Positions 1 to 10,612 of a stretch of 64,000 nt of DNA are shown piece after piece. The position numbers were made by a program, and so were the translations under genes. Below the pieces are notes generated by a model. It ran no database searches, was not told where the DNA came from, and was given only the letters and a program-made list of their open reading frames with translations. Source of the DNA: Whalleya microplaca (Eukaryota > Ascomycota > Sordariomycetes > Xylariales > Xylariaceae). The stretch's first letter is position 1; every line of letters begins with the position of its first letter. Location of the stretch: assembly GCA_022497155.1 (NCBI GenBank), contig MU385722.1, forward strand, positions 310,001 to 374,000, written 5' to 3'.

Positions 1-1662
1 CGACGACGACGAGCTGGCCGACGCGGAAGGCCTGCACGTCGACGACGTTGGGCGTCCACTGGTAGGGATCGGACATCTCGCCGACGTCGAGCAGGATGGG
101 CTTGGGCGCGTGGCACGCGACCTGCTCTTCCGTCGGCGCCTTCAGCAGCCCCGACACCACGCGCCACACCGGCGAGCTGCGCGACGCGTTCGTGTGGTGC
201 TGCGTGAAGTCGAAGGCGCCGGGCCCGTCCGAGGTGCCCGCCGCGAACGAGTAGCCCAGCGCCGCCGGGCACGTCGTCACCTCGGTGCCGTTGGGCAGCC
301 GGAAGCGGTGGTGCGACATGTCGTGGAAGGTGTGGAAGGACTTAACCCAGGCGCCGCGGACGGGGTTCGGGGCCTCGTTGAGCTGGTCGTAGAGGTTCCT
401 CGCGGGCGCGAATTGCCGCTTGCCGATCTCGAAGCACGAGGACGTGCCCTCGTCGTTTTCTCGGAAGAAGGGCCCGCGGGCGTGGCAGTGCTGGGACCGC
501 CCGTTGCTGCAGGTGCTGTTCTCGAAGCTGCACATCTGGCCGGAGCCGTCCTCGCACCAGGCACCGAGGACGTTCGGACTCGTGTCGCCGACGCTCGCTT
601 GGGAGAAGCCGGCAACAAATCCCTCGGCAGTGGCTTCGTCGTCGATGACACTCTTCTCGAACAGGTACGCCGCTACTCCTTTGTTGTCGCCTGATATCAA
701 CGTGTTGTTCCCAAGCACCGAGGTGCCATGTGTGGGAAACCAGGTCAAGACGCCGATGTTTTTGCCATCTGAGAGCCTTTGGAATTTAAGCATGGTCAAG
801 TCTTTTTCAACCGACCCATCATCTTCCGAGCTGATATTGTATCTCGCACGCTCCTCCTCAGGGTTTGCAAGATATGCGAAGAGGCTTCGATTGATATTCG
901 CACCCATAACCTTCGTCGACCCGACACTTAGATGGCCGAGAGCCAGGCTTTCGTGGGCTCTGCGGATGGAAAGCAGAGCGCCATCCACTATCGCTCGGTA
1001 GCTCTGTTGGTCGAAGCCTTTGCTCGTTATCTGCGGTAGGAGGTAGTTCAACCAGGCGCCCGGTCCCGAATGTGAATGAGTGCCGGTCAGGGCGAGGTTG
1101 TGGTGACCGTAGTGTTCATAGCCCAGCCCAAGCTCTTGTAGACCGGATAGGATGCCGTATCTGACAGCGGTATCGCCGGATTGCGTATCGAGCACGAGAT
1201 ATACAAATCGGTCGGACGGGTTGGCCGGATCAGCCACGATGAAGGCTCGGGAGTAGAGACGCTGCCGCAGACCTGTACCGAGCTGATTCGGGTCGGCGTA
1301 TCCCATCATATTGATCTCGACACAGGGGCTATATCATGAAGTATGAGTAGACACTCATATACTTGTTTAATACTTTGCTGTGCTTACCCCGTGATATCGG
1401 CCTTGCCCACACCAAGAAGATACTCGTCCCCATGATAGGCAGTAGTCTTCGCCTCATCTCCGCCATACGTCTTCCACGGCCAATGTATATGCACCGACCA
1501 GGGCAGCGAAACGTAGGAGAGCGGCAAGGCCACCAGCAAAGATAATACAATGAACACAGAGAGCGCAGCTACCGCGCAAGGAGAGAGCTTATGGCGTGCA
1601 CGTCGTGGAACGGGGACCGGCGGAGAAGAACCGGCCTTCTCCTCTTGCAGGATTCGGGGCAT
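1..1662 (-). CDS. Neutral/alkaline ceramidase, N-terminal part (cut by window edge)
   Basis: Neutral ceramidases hydrolyse ceramide to sphingosine and a fatty acid, usually at a membrane or outside the cell. Exon 1 (1388-1662) encodes a short cytoplasmic stretch, a hydrophobic signal-anchor at about residues 30-50, then GVGKADITG. After a 59-nt intron (1329-1387) exon 2 continues with the hallmark NMMGYADP. The Zn-binding motif THSHSGPGA and the nucleophile motif GDTSPN are both present. About 534 residues are visible; family members usually exceed 700, so the C-terminal beta domain lies to the left of the window. The start is the first ATG ahead of the anchor. Shared 5' region with the SPF27 gene. 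Family assignment is confident; the location (secreted or type II membrane) is inferred from the hydrophobic segment. Confidence 0.93.
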
Positions 1663-2314
1663 ATCGACACACTATATCGAACGAACGGACGGAAAGCTTT
1701 TTATTATTATTCATACAACGACTAGATCGAAGATCGGTGGAGGTGGAGGTAGGTAAAACGAATCGTTCACGCAGCAGCAGCCGGAGACACTGTGGTGTCG
1801 CGTGCGGAGTATATGAAACGACCAAGCTGGCAGAACAAGTCCATTCCCAATTACGCCTGTGTATTCCGTATGCTGTATTCAAAACCCAAATGCGGTTGGC
1901 AGACACTCAAAAAGCTTCGAAATGGTAGTTGTTGTAGACTCAAGGTGAAGGTGATAGCTTCAGCTCGTCGGTACCTAATCGCATCTTATCGCTCTACACC
2001 CCTAAAGCCGTCGTGCATGTGCAGGTACATCAGCCGGTACATGTAGGTACGTAACGCATACTACGTCATTGGCCAAAGCTTAATTGGTCGTCCCAGCTTC
2101 CAAATGCCGGTGTTCCCATGCTACCTTACGTAACCGGACACTGACAGCTGCCCGCAGCCGACACGATATTCGCGATAACGATAACAAAAGCTATGGGAAA
2201 ACGCAACAACACCAATGAAGCTGTCGTATCTACAGCCGCACCCAAACGACTACGGCATCCCATTTCTCCCTCTCAATCCGTCGGCACATCACCAATCTCG
2301 AACAAGCAAGCAAG
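1663..2314. promoter_or_regulatory. Divergent promoter region between ceramidase and SPF27 genes
   Basis: This 652-bp gap separates two genes read outward. It holds a CCAAT box in reverse orientation (ATTGG at about 2067, again near 2084) and several TACGTA-like segments around 2040-2060. No coding potential was found. Shared regulation of the two genes is only an inference from the geometry. Confidence 0.5.
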
Positions 2315-3039
2315 ATGTCCATCCGCACCACCGTCCACGAATCCCTCCCCTGTAAGTCCCCCGTCCCATCCTCACACTCCCATCCATCCATGCATGCACC
2401 CATCTGCCCCCGTGTCCCATCTCCCATACATACATACATACTAACACCCACGCCACAGACATCGACCCCGAGCCCACACCAACCGAGCGCGCAGCCGCCG
2501 AATCCCTCATAACCTCCGAACTCGCCCTATCCCCACCCTCCTCTCCCACTACCCACCCCTCCCAACCGCCCGCCCCAACACCCAACTTCAGCCCCCTCAT
2601 AAACCAGGAGCTCTCCCGCATCGCCTCCAAACAACCCCTAAATTCCATCGACTTATCCCGCTATGAAGCCCAACCAGACGCCCCCACAAACGCAGACGAA
2701 CTCCCAGCGGCCCTCGCGCGCGCCTACGCAACATCCACCTACCTGCACTCCCGGCACGCACACCTGCACCTCCTGCAGTCCTACGGCAAGAACGCCTGGC
2801 TGGTCGGCAACTGGGAGCTCGAACACACACTCGCGGGCGTGGAGCGCGAGCTCGCGGGCGCGCGGCGCGAGGTCGACGTCGTTAATCTGGGGCGCAAGCA
2901 CGTGCAGGACGAGGTGGGCGCCGAGCTGCGCGGGCTCGAGGACGCGTGGAGGCGCGGGGTGGGGCGCGTGCTGGAGGTCGAGGTCGCGGCTGAGGGGTTG
3001 AGGAGGGAGGTTTTGGAGAGGCAGAGGGGGGGTGGATGA
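2315..3039 (+). CDS. Pre-mRNA-splicing factor SPF27 (BCAS2/Cwf7 family)
   Basis: SPF27 is a core subunit of the Prp19 (NineTeen) complex that activates the spliceosome in the nucleus. The model has exon 1 at 2315-2351, a 107-nt intron (2352-2458; donor GTAAGT, branch CTAACAC, acceptor CACAG) and exon 2 at 2459-3039, giving 205 residues, the usual family size. Exon 1 encodes only MSIRTTVHESLP; exon 2 opens YIDPEPT, a pattern typical of the family N-terminus (short helix then a Tyr-Asp-Pro acidic segment). The middle contains the conserved YLHSRHAHLHLLQSYGKNAW block, and the C-terminal 80 residues are a charged coiled coil (ELEHTLAGVERELAG). The small first exon is easily missed by ORF finders. 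Convergent with the PKA regulatory subunit gene. Confidence 0.85.
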
Positions 3040-3625
3040 ACCCCAGTGGGCTGAGCTGGGGGGGGAGCTGGAGTGGATGGGTGGAAGAAGGGAATTGGAC
3101 TGGAGTGAACAAATGGACTGGAATTTGCGACGTATTACTTAATTACTGGGGGCCCCCTTTACAACCATGGAGACAGACCAACAGGTCTAAACAGGCGGAT
3201 GGCCGTGGGGATGTACATTTATGGTCAGGGGGTTGCGAAGGCGTTCATGATATCAAGTCACCAGGCTACAGCTACAAGCCACAATCTGCAAACTACAAGC
3301 AGAAGAGAAATAAGGCAATGAACCAAAGTCCTGTATGAAGCAGCTCCTGAATTTATGCTAACGGTTCTGCTGCTGCGGTGTACTATTCAGAAAGCAAGCC
3401 TCCTACTACCTACTACCTACTACTCTTTAAAACGCGGAAAAGCGAGGGTAATCCCGAGAAACGCCTGCCACACAGACATACAAGCACCGGCAACAAAATG
3501 ACTGCTCCCATACACCATGTGTCTCTGTTGTCCTCCCTCCCGTCTTAGAATAATATCACACCTCCTGTCCTCTCGTGTTTTAGGAAATGCAACGTGCCTG
3601 CCTAATGCGTATAGGTGATCCAGGA
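3040..3625. other. Convergent 3' intergenic region
   Basis: This 586-bp gap lies between the 3' ends of SPF27 and the PKA regulatory subunit and should hold both 3' UTRs and terminators. A short CTACTAC repeat runs from about 3402 to 3424. No gene is visible. Confidence 0.5.
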
Positions 3626-5081
3626 TCAAGACCCTGCATGGAGAGGATCGACATCTTCTACCCCGGACTTCACACCCACATACCTGGTCCGCCTCATGAT
3701 TCCTTCGACGGGACCGAGTAATCTCGCAAATGCGCTCTTGCCGAGCGTGGCGACCTTGACCTCCGTGGTACTGATAACATCTGCCGCGCGCGGCGCATCA
3801 TTGAGCAGCGCAAGCTCACCAAAGAAATCACCCTTCTTGTAATGCTTGACGGACGGTGATTCACCGTCCTTGTAAGCATCGGCCTCGCCGGATTCTAGAA
3901 GGAAAAACGAAGTCCCAATATCGCCTTGCTTGATGATTCTATATCCTGCTGGGAACTTCTTGGTTTCGAGCGCATCGGCAATCTTGGATCTCTCGTACGG
4001 CGTGAGGGAGGATAGGAGCGGCACCTCCTCCAAGAAGCTCTCGTATAGTCGCCTCCGCGCAAATGTAGATTCCATGAGAATTCGGCGGAACGTGACTCGG
4101 TCCAGAGCCCATAACGTGCATCCCGACTCGGTGGAAATGACGGTGGCGGCCCGGGGGGCATTGTACATTAGAGCCAGCTCACCAAAGGAACCTCCGGCTT
4201 GAATGGTGCCGACTCTGTTGCCCATACCGTCCGGACCAGGCTGCAGTGCGCCTTTGTCGTTGACGTAAACATCGAAGTTGCCCTTCTCAACCACGTAGAA
4301 GTAATCGCCTGCGTCCCCTTGAGTGATAACCTATATGAACATTAGCTATGACCGAAAAAAAGCTATAAAGCCGTGTTCTCAAGTGTTATCGTACCTTGAT
4401 ATCTTTAGCCGGGATAGGCTTCTCCTGCAGAGCTCCCAGAATCTGGTCGTTTTGCTCATCATCAAGGTGGCTAAACAAGAAATTTCCCTCGATGGCTTTC
4501 TTCAATCTATCCAGCTGCTCCGCGGTCTTGGGGTATGAAGGCGGTGTCCAGTTGTCATTGTTATCGGCTACTGGTTTCAGCGATTCGGCGGAGACGGATG
4601 TGCGGCGGCCGAAGTTGTACTGAGCCGGATAGCTATCGGGGTTCGGAGGTGTTCTCATCGAGGATGGCGGTCCATCTGCCGCCCCATCACCACCAAACGG
4701 CCCACGGAAATTAGTACCTGATGCGCCGGGAAGGTCGAAAGATGCGGTCGTGGGCGAGGTGATTGTGTCGTTCTCGTCCTCCTCAGCCACGTTCGACAAA
4801 TCCCTCGAGTGACCGCCGCCCGCCTCGGCCTTTGTCCCATCCGTGGTACCGAATGGGTTCGTGTTCGCCGCAAAGGGGCTTGTGAACGTGGTTCCTGACA
4901 TGGCGCCAGTACTGGAAAATTGATCTAGAAATTGCGTCTGATATGCTGCGCGCTCTCGTTCTTCGTTGAGACGACGTTGGAAATACTCGACGCAGAACTG
5001 TAGGATATCGGACGGGAGTTCAAGACGGAGGTGGTATTCTAGAGCGTCTACCTCTTTCTGGTGAGCAGCGGGTAGAGACAT
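3626..5081 (-). CDS. pkaR: cAMP-dependent protein kinase regulatory subunit
   Basis: The protein holds PKA catalytic subunits inactive until cAMP binds. Exon 1 (4395-5081) and exon 2 (3626-4330), split by a 64-nt intron, give 463 residues. In order: a dimerisation/docking domain (residues about 5-45, including LELPSDILQFCVEYFQRRL), a low-complexity linker, the inhibitor site GRRTSVSAE (about 158-166; a phosphorylatable Ser, so type II-like), then two cyclic-nucleotide-binding domains. Their phosphate-binding cassettes are visible as FGELALMYNAPRAATV and FGELALLNDAPRAADV, each with the Glu and Arg that contact cAMP. The length fits fungal Bcy1/PkaR. An upstream ATG overlaps the start (separate entry). 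More than 1.4 kb of non-coding sequence precedes it, suggesting a long 5' leader. Confidence 0.97.
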
Positions 5082-5088
5082 CGTGCAT
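5020..5088 (-). promoter_or_regulatory. Overlapping out-of-frame upstream ORF at the pkaR start
   Basis: An ATG lies seven bases upstream of the pkaR start codon (5088 versus 5081) in another frame and opens a 22-codon ORF that ends inside the pkaR coding region. Its context has C at -3 (weak), whereas the main ATG has A at -3 (good), so most ribosomes should scan past it. If it is in the transcript it could lower PKA-R translation. Confidence 0.4.
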
Positions 5089-6489
5089 GAGGTTAAAGGA
5101 GTGTTCTGAGGCTATGCCTTGATGCCACGATATTTGATAGTTGAAAAGAAATGCTTGAAAAGAGAGGCTCGAGACAGGCTCGATTCAAAAGGGGAATGTA
5201 GAAAAAAAGATGACAGCTGAACCCGCTTTACATAAGATAACAATTCTAGACAAGAAGATGAGCGGGCTATTGCAGGCAGCTTGCCAAATTACGACCCTGA
5301 CTGGAGAGATTGACGGTAGACACTAGCTTGCTCAGCTGGCGTTAGCCGACAGCCTGGCACCCCCAGCCTGGCCACCCAGCCTGCCACAGATTATGGATTA
5401 TGGAGTGTTCGAGAAAGGGAAAGGCGCCTAATACATGGGAGGGCTAATAAGAGAACGTGTGGGCACGTACAATGTAAGGCGAGGCCGGGGATTGAAGAGA
5501 GATACAGTTGGAAAGGAAACGGGCGGGAGAATGGCATGTGTTATACAGAAGGAAAACCAGAGGGTAGGTATTATAATGCTATCTATAATGAAAGACAGAT
5601 GCTGCCAGTCATATGAGATGCAGGCCAAAGGGGGCGTCCCGATGAGACAGCTGAAAGAAAGAAAATAGGCAATAACAGAGTGAGCTTGCAGGAGACGGGT
5701 CTGAACATGGGGGGGAGCAAAGAGGACCTGGATAGCTGAGCAGGGGGGAGGAATAAAGATGCAAGTGCGTCACTTACTCACTTCTTACTCCGCAGTTTTT
5801 TCAGCTTCTGATCAAATGAAGGCACCGGCTGGAATGAGACGGATGATGAGATTGATTGTCTTTCTTTTTCTGGATAGAGCAGGTTGATAATGATGCTTTA
5901 TTGCCTGCAGTCTGCTGCTTGATGGCGCTATAGGACCTAGTCAAGGGAAAACACACGGGTCTTGACAGAGGGTTTGAGTTTGGGTTTGGTAGATGGAGGA
6001 GGGGGGCCGATGGGAAATAGCAAGCAATTCATCAATTAACCAAGCAATTGCTTTGCCGTAGGTGTGAAGTGTGGGTAAAGATGTGAGAGGGTAATAGGAT
6101 GAGCTAAGCCAGATCTTTGATGATGAGGACGATGAGTCTTCGGGCAAGGTCAATAATCATTAGAATACCATGTATGTATGAGTGTGTGTATGGATGCATG
6201 TGGCAAGAGTGACGATTGAGGGGATTCGAAAGAAAGCTGGACGGCCCTTTGGAGTGGTCCGTGGAAGGGCGACGGGGCCAATGACAGGCGGGCTGGTGGG
6301 GCAGATACAGGCGCCGTACCCCACCCAAGCTGCCAAGCAGCTTATTGCTTCTAGTTGAAGCTTCTTCGTGACTTCCAGAACGATGCACGGGCCAGCAAAA
6401 CATCCGAGCCTTACCTGCAGCCCAGCCTAGCTAAGAAAGGTACAGTGCTGCTGTAGGTACCAGATGTGCCGTGCCGTACCACTGCCTCC
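5089..6489. promoter_or_regulatory. Long 5' leader/promoter region of pkaR
   Basis: About 1.4 kb upstream of pkaR contains no convincing coding sequence. The minus-strand sequence is pyrimidine-rich around 5690-5900 (CT tracts), as often seen near fungal transcription starts. The short ORFs here lack recognisable content. The region ends at the MITE. Confidence 0.4.
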
Positions 6490-6962
6490 TACAATCCACA
6501 GGGATTATAAACGTTATTTCTCAAGTTGCCCCCACATAACTCCATATATCCTGCTGCTATTGGCTGCATCCCTTGGCTATGTACCATACCATACAATTTA
6601 TATGGAAGATATACATATCCGAAACATAGTAGTAATAACCTTTAGACCTTATAAAAACGAGTAGTTTTAGATAGAAAGCTAGCTTGATAACAATTATTAA
6701 TTAGATAACTAATGCTAAAGGAGTTGCAGGCTATAAGAGGCTATTTAGGAAGCGTGGTTTACTGTATTGCCAGATTTCAGGGGGGTTATGGCTGCAAGCA
6801 GCGCTACAAAGCTCAGGAGGTAAATAGCGATAAAATAGATTATTAAGCATGTAGATTTGCATACAAATTATATAGTGCGGTACAAGATTGACGGATGCAG
6901 CCAATAGCAGGAGGGTGTGTGGAGAAGTAGAAAAATAACGTTTATAATCCCTGTGGATTGTA
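6490..6962. mobile_element. Tc1/mariner-type MITE with TA target duplication
   Basis: A 469-bp non-coding element (6492-6960) is bounded by inverted repeats. The outer 27 bases (CAATCCACAGGGATTATAAA and onward) occur identically, as the reverse complement, at 6934-6960. Weaker matching goes inward for about 90 bp, including the shared block CTATTGGCTGCATCC at both ends. Each end abuts a TA dinucleotide (6490-6491 and 6961-6962), the target duplication typical of the Tc1/mariner superfamily. No transposase reading frame exists inside, so it would need an element elsewhere for movement. The near-perfect outer repeats suggest fairly recent insertion; no second copy was noticed in this window. 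Confidence 0.75.
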
Positions 6963-6970
6963 TGTACGGG

Positions 6971-7010
6971 CTACGCCTGCCTACGCCTGCCTACGCCTGC
7001 CTACGCCTGC
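6971..7010. repeat. Four tandem copies of a 10-bp unit (CTACGCCTGC)
   Basis: Four perfect head-to-tail copies of CTACGCCTGC occupy 6971-7010 immediately beside the right end of the MITE, followed by degenerate CTACCTGC. The repeat is non-coding and may be length-variable between strains. Confidence 0.9.
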
Positions 7011-7466
7011 CTACCTGCTTACCTACATACTACATACGTACAGGGCAGCTGCTGTCCAGACAAAGAGCCCGGACATTTGAACAAACATGAACCGGTCATG
7101 GCACATACATGATCACTTCGTGCGACAGAAGCTTTATTAGAAGGTCTCAGGCCTTCTTCTTTCCTTTACCTAATTAGTCTTGCATTGTGTTGAGGATTAA
7201 TTTCCCATCTTTCATGCTCTCTCTCCTTTTGCTCCTTTTTGTTCTATGCGATAGGTCTGGGCGTTATCTTAGAGAGGTCGCTAGCAACGGGACGCTAGTG
7301 CCAAGAAAGACATCATTTTCCAGGGTTCCAGCAATCTTCTTTAAGTTCTTTCTTTTTTCTCTCGCACCCCACCCTCAATCAACGGCAGATCGGGATCTAC
7401 AGACTTCTCTTCTCGTTCTGGAAGATTTGGCCCGAGCTTCTTTCTAATCGACAAGGGGGGACCACT

Positions 7467-7629
7467 GGGGGGGGGGGGGGGGGGGGGTGTTGGGGGGGGG
7501 GGGGGGGGGGCCCCCCCCCGACTCTTAGGGGCCCAACGGCGCGGATGGGTAAGCGGCCAAATTTGGATCAAAGTTGGGGCGAATTTTTTAATTGGTGTNN
7601 NNNNNNNNCGCCCCCCCCCCCCCCCCCCG

Positions 7630-7663
<34 letters not shown>

Positions 7664-7795
7664 CGGGGGGCGGGGGGGGGGGGGTGTGGTCCGTCATGGT
7701 TCGTGTGCCCCCCCCCGACTCTTCTTGGCACAACGGCGCGAATTCGTCAGCGTCCAAATTTGGATCAAACTTTGGCCGACTTTTTTCATAGGTGA
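7467..7795. other. Poly-G/poly-C tract with 10-N gap and duplicated flank (likely assembly artefact)
   Basis: Runs of G then C flank an assembly gap of ten Ns (7599-7608). An approximately 80-bp segment beginning CGACTCTT occurs twice, at about 7519-7598 and 7717-7795, with many differences, one copy on each side of the gap. Long homopolymers plus a noisy duplicated flank are what low-quality reads at a contig join produce. Any reading frame across this tract (poly-Pro or poly-Gly) should be ignored. Confidence 0.8.
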
Positions 7796-8509
7796 TTAGG
7801 TAGATAACCTCACCGCTGCCGCATCAGCTTACACAATAGCCGTGATGTTTGACAGACGGGCAATCTAGGCAGACGCCAGAAAATTTGATATATCACTTGC
7901 ATAAGTCCTATTATAGTTACTGTGCTTGTGACTGCATCATTTATAAGAGGCTATAATGAAGGCAGTCTTTATATATACATATACAGTCTCCCTGCCAAAT
8001 CAATTTACCAACAATTATATTCTACAAATGGTTTCGTCGTGCTAGGGATGACTCAATGATATGGTACTTAAGAATGTCGATGCAGGGGCTGTGTCTCGTT
8101 CATCATCTAGCTTGCCTAACATCTCTCGACTGTGGTTGGATGAGCTCTATGCCCACCTAGGTATCTACCTCCGTGGCAGAGTTGAAACTTTGGTAGAGTT
8201 GGTGTGTAAGCATGATGGATGGCCTTCATTGGTGAAACACCAGGCATCAGCAAGATCGGAAGGGTACCTTCTCCAAAACTTAGTAATTCATGGCATGACT
8301 GTTCACTTTTCGCATACAGGTCTTCGGTCCAGCTCATGCATAGCCCTGGGCAGTGCCGCATAGGGACGGATATGGGAAGAAGAGGTAGTGTCTAATCTAT
8401 GTAATTAGGTATTAAACCTGCATCGAGTAGTCGGTGCAAGCTGTACAGTGATAAACCTTGGTGAAATCTAATCAATCAGCGATTGAGCATGAAACCGACC
8501 ACCAGCGCG

Positions 8510-10030
8510 CTACGCAGAAGCCAGCTTCTCCTCCTTGCGGCGCTGTTCCTCCTCCAGGATCTCCCTCTGCCGATGCGCGGCCTCGCCCACGGCCTTGACG
8601 CCTTTTTTCCGCTGGCGCTCCTCGTACTGGTCGCGGCTCCTCATGATGCGCTGCACGATGGTGCCGGCGTTGACGTCCTGGAACGCGTGGCTCGCGATCT
8701 CCTGGAAGATGCCCATCGTCTTGGGCGCCGCGTACGGGTCGTAGGACAGCGGCATGAACGCCGTGGGGCCGTGGTACACGGCGTCGGGGACGCCCCAGGG
8801 GAAGGTGGTGAGGTAGGATTTGGTTGGCGAGAAGGGCGCGCCGAACACCACTGCATTGACGTACTGCAGGTAGGTAGGTCGTTAGTAAGACGTGTCCGAA
8901 TTCAAACAGAATGGATGGGTAGATGGGTAGATGGCTGGCTGGCTGGCTGGCTTGCTGGCTTGCTTACCCGGCATTGGAGTACACATAGACCCCGCTCGTA
9001 GATGTTCATGATTGGGTAGTTGACCCCTTTCCAATGGTTGATGACTTCGTCGTCGTGGACCCCGACCACGACGAAGACTGGGCTGTAGTCGGTGCCCTTG
9101 CCAGTGCGTTCGTTGACGGCTTGTTGGTCGTACCAGCCATCCTTCCTCGCAAGATCCTCCTCAGTCAGGAGAACCTGTCGAAGGAACTCGATGTGGCCGC
9201 TGGAAAATAGATCGAACCCTCCATCAACATATACGACCCGCTGGCCGGGTTTCGGCCCTGAAGCTTTCAATAGCGGGTGGAACGAGCCAGCCTCGTCATT
9301 CGTGTTTTCGATCTTGGCAGCTTTCGAGGCAGACCAGAACCATACGTCGACGCCGGGATTCTTCCCACCCTCATCGGTGGCGTACAGAGTAATGCGCTTC
9401 GTCATAGCATCCCCTTCCGACTTCCTCTCCGCCTCGGTACCATGGCCTTCGTCTCCAGCAAGCACCTTCTCGAGCGACTTGATGAAGTGCGTCCTAGTAC
9501 ACAGTAACATGCGGCCAACGAGATCCGTCGTGGATATACTAGGGGTCCTCTTAACGACCTTGAAGCGGCCGGCGGCCTTGACGAAGCGGTAGCAGTCCTC
9601 ACCGCTACTGTCGGAGGTGATGTCGTCGCCGTGGACGACGTACTTACAGCCGAAGTGCGTTATAAATGAGAGCTGCGTGACGTACGGCGCATGCGCAACG
9701 GACCGGGTGACCCAGCGGCAGGCGTCCACCGCGGCGAGACTTCACGCACCCAAAGGAAATCAGCAAAGAATGCCCTTCTTCAGAGTTTCGAGTCTGGGAG
9801 ACGAGCTATCCGTACCGTTCCTGCAGATTCATGACCGTCGGGCCCTTGTTTTCCAGGATCGACTCGTCCGAGTGCACGCCCACGTACAGCTCGGTGCCGA
9901 GCTGGCGCGCCTGTAACATGGCGCCGGCATGTCCGTGGTGGAAGAAATCCCAGCACCCGTCAACCCAAATTCGGTCCTCCAACAGCTCAGGGGCTGGCGG
10001 CCCTGAAAGCACTTCCTGTTCTGAACTCAT
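8510..10030 (-). CDS. ECT1: Ethanolamine-phosphate cytidylyltransferase
   Basis: The enzyme makes CDP-ethanolamine from CTP and phosphoethanolamine in the Kennedy pathway to phosphatidylethanolamine. Exons 9816-10030, 8968-9739 and 8510-8863 (introns of 76 and 104 nt) give 446 residues, close to family size. Two cytidylyltransferase folds are visible. The first has DGCWDFFHHGHAGAM with an intact HxGH and, later, HGDDITSD. The second starts VYVDGGFDLFSSGHIEFL, where the HxGH reads SSGH; a degenerate second site is common because the C-terminal domain is not catalytic in the usual way. The C-terminus is a charged helix. The 104-nt intron contains GGCT repeats. Divergent from the dioxygenase gene next door. 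Confidence 0.95.
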
Positions 10031-10612
10031 ATCGATGAAGAATAATACTGCTAAGTATGGGGACTTCCAGGATATAATTCTCGTCTCGGTTTGCTGAGTT
10101 AGGTAGAGTAATTATAAGTACCTAACTAGGTAGTTGAGTCAACTCATAAAATGCTAGGTTAGTTACGTATGTACAGACTGGTCGGGACATCGCAGTGCAT
10201 GTGTCCGATGCTCTACCTGATTAGGCCGTATTTGGCCGCGTCCGAGTGCGAGAGACGGAAGTTGCTACGGTAAGCTTCCGTGAATATATTCAATCTCGGC
10301 CCCCTTTTCCATGTAATTACCGGGTTTTATGCAACATAATGCACATCTAGTAAAGGGGAGTCGACTGTACGCAGAATAGCTGCACACTGTGCACAACCCC
10401 TCATTGATGATTGACAGGGTCCAGCTGAAGCTCTTCAACCCCACCATCGAAAGCAGATACCCGCGCGGAGCTCTCCGCCTCCATAGCTATCCTATCATAC
10501 ACACGTAAAGTAATCAACTACATATTTACAGCTCCACGATGCGGTAGGCATACCTAGTTTCTCGTTCATACTGCCTATATCTCCAATAGCCAAGCTTCAA
10601 TAGCTAGGGACA
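10031..10612. promoter_or_regulatory. Divergent promoter between ECT1 and the dioxygenase gene
   Basis: This 582-bp region separates two outward-reading genes. It includes several TAGGTA/ACCTA elements between 10095 and 10160. No ORF of note was found. Bidirectional promoter use is inferred. Confidence 0.4.

Larger units (their letters stand above)
6963..8509. other. Intergenic region with tandem repeat and assembly gap
   Basis: This gap between the MITE and the 3' end of Ect1 contains a four-copy 10-bp repeat, a poly-G/poly-C tract with Ns, and AT-rich sequence. A 100-codon frame at 8061-8363 has no recognisable domain or splice context and was not called. No gene can be supported. Confidence 0.5.

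Noticed and set aside
7341..7799. Poly-Pro/poly-Gly reading frames on both strands across the N gap
   Set aside because: They are translations of homopolymer runs and unknown bases, most likely assembly noise.
8061..8363. 100-codon plus-strand frame
   Set aside because: No recognised domain, no splice context, and the opposite strand is open too.
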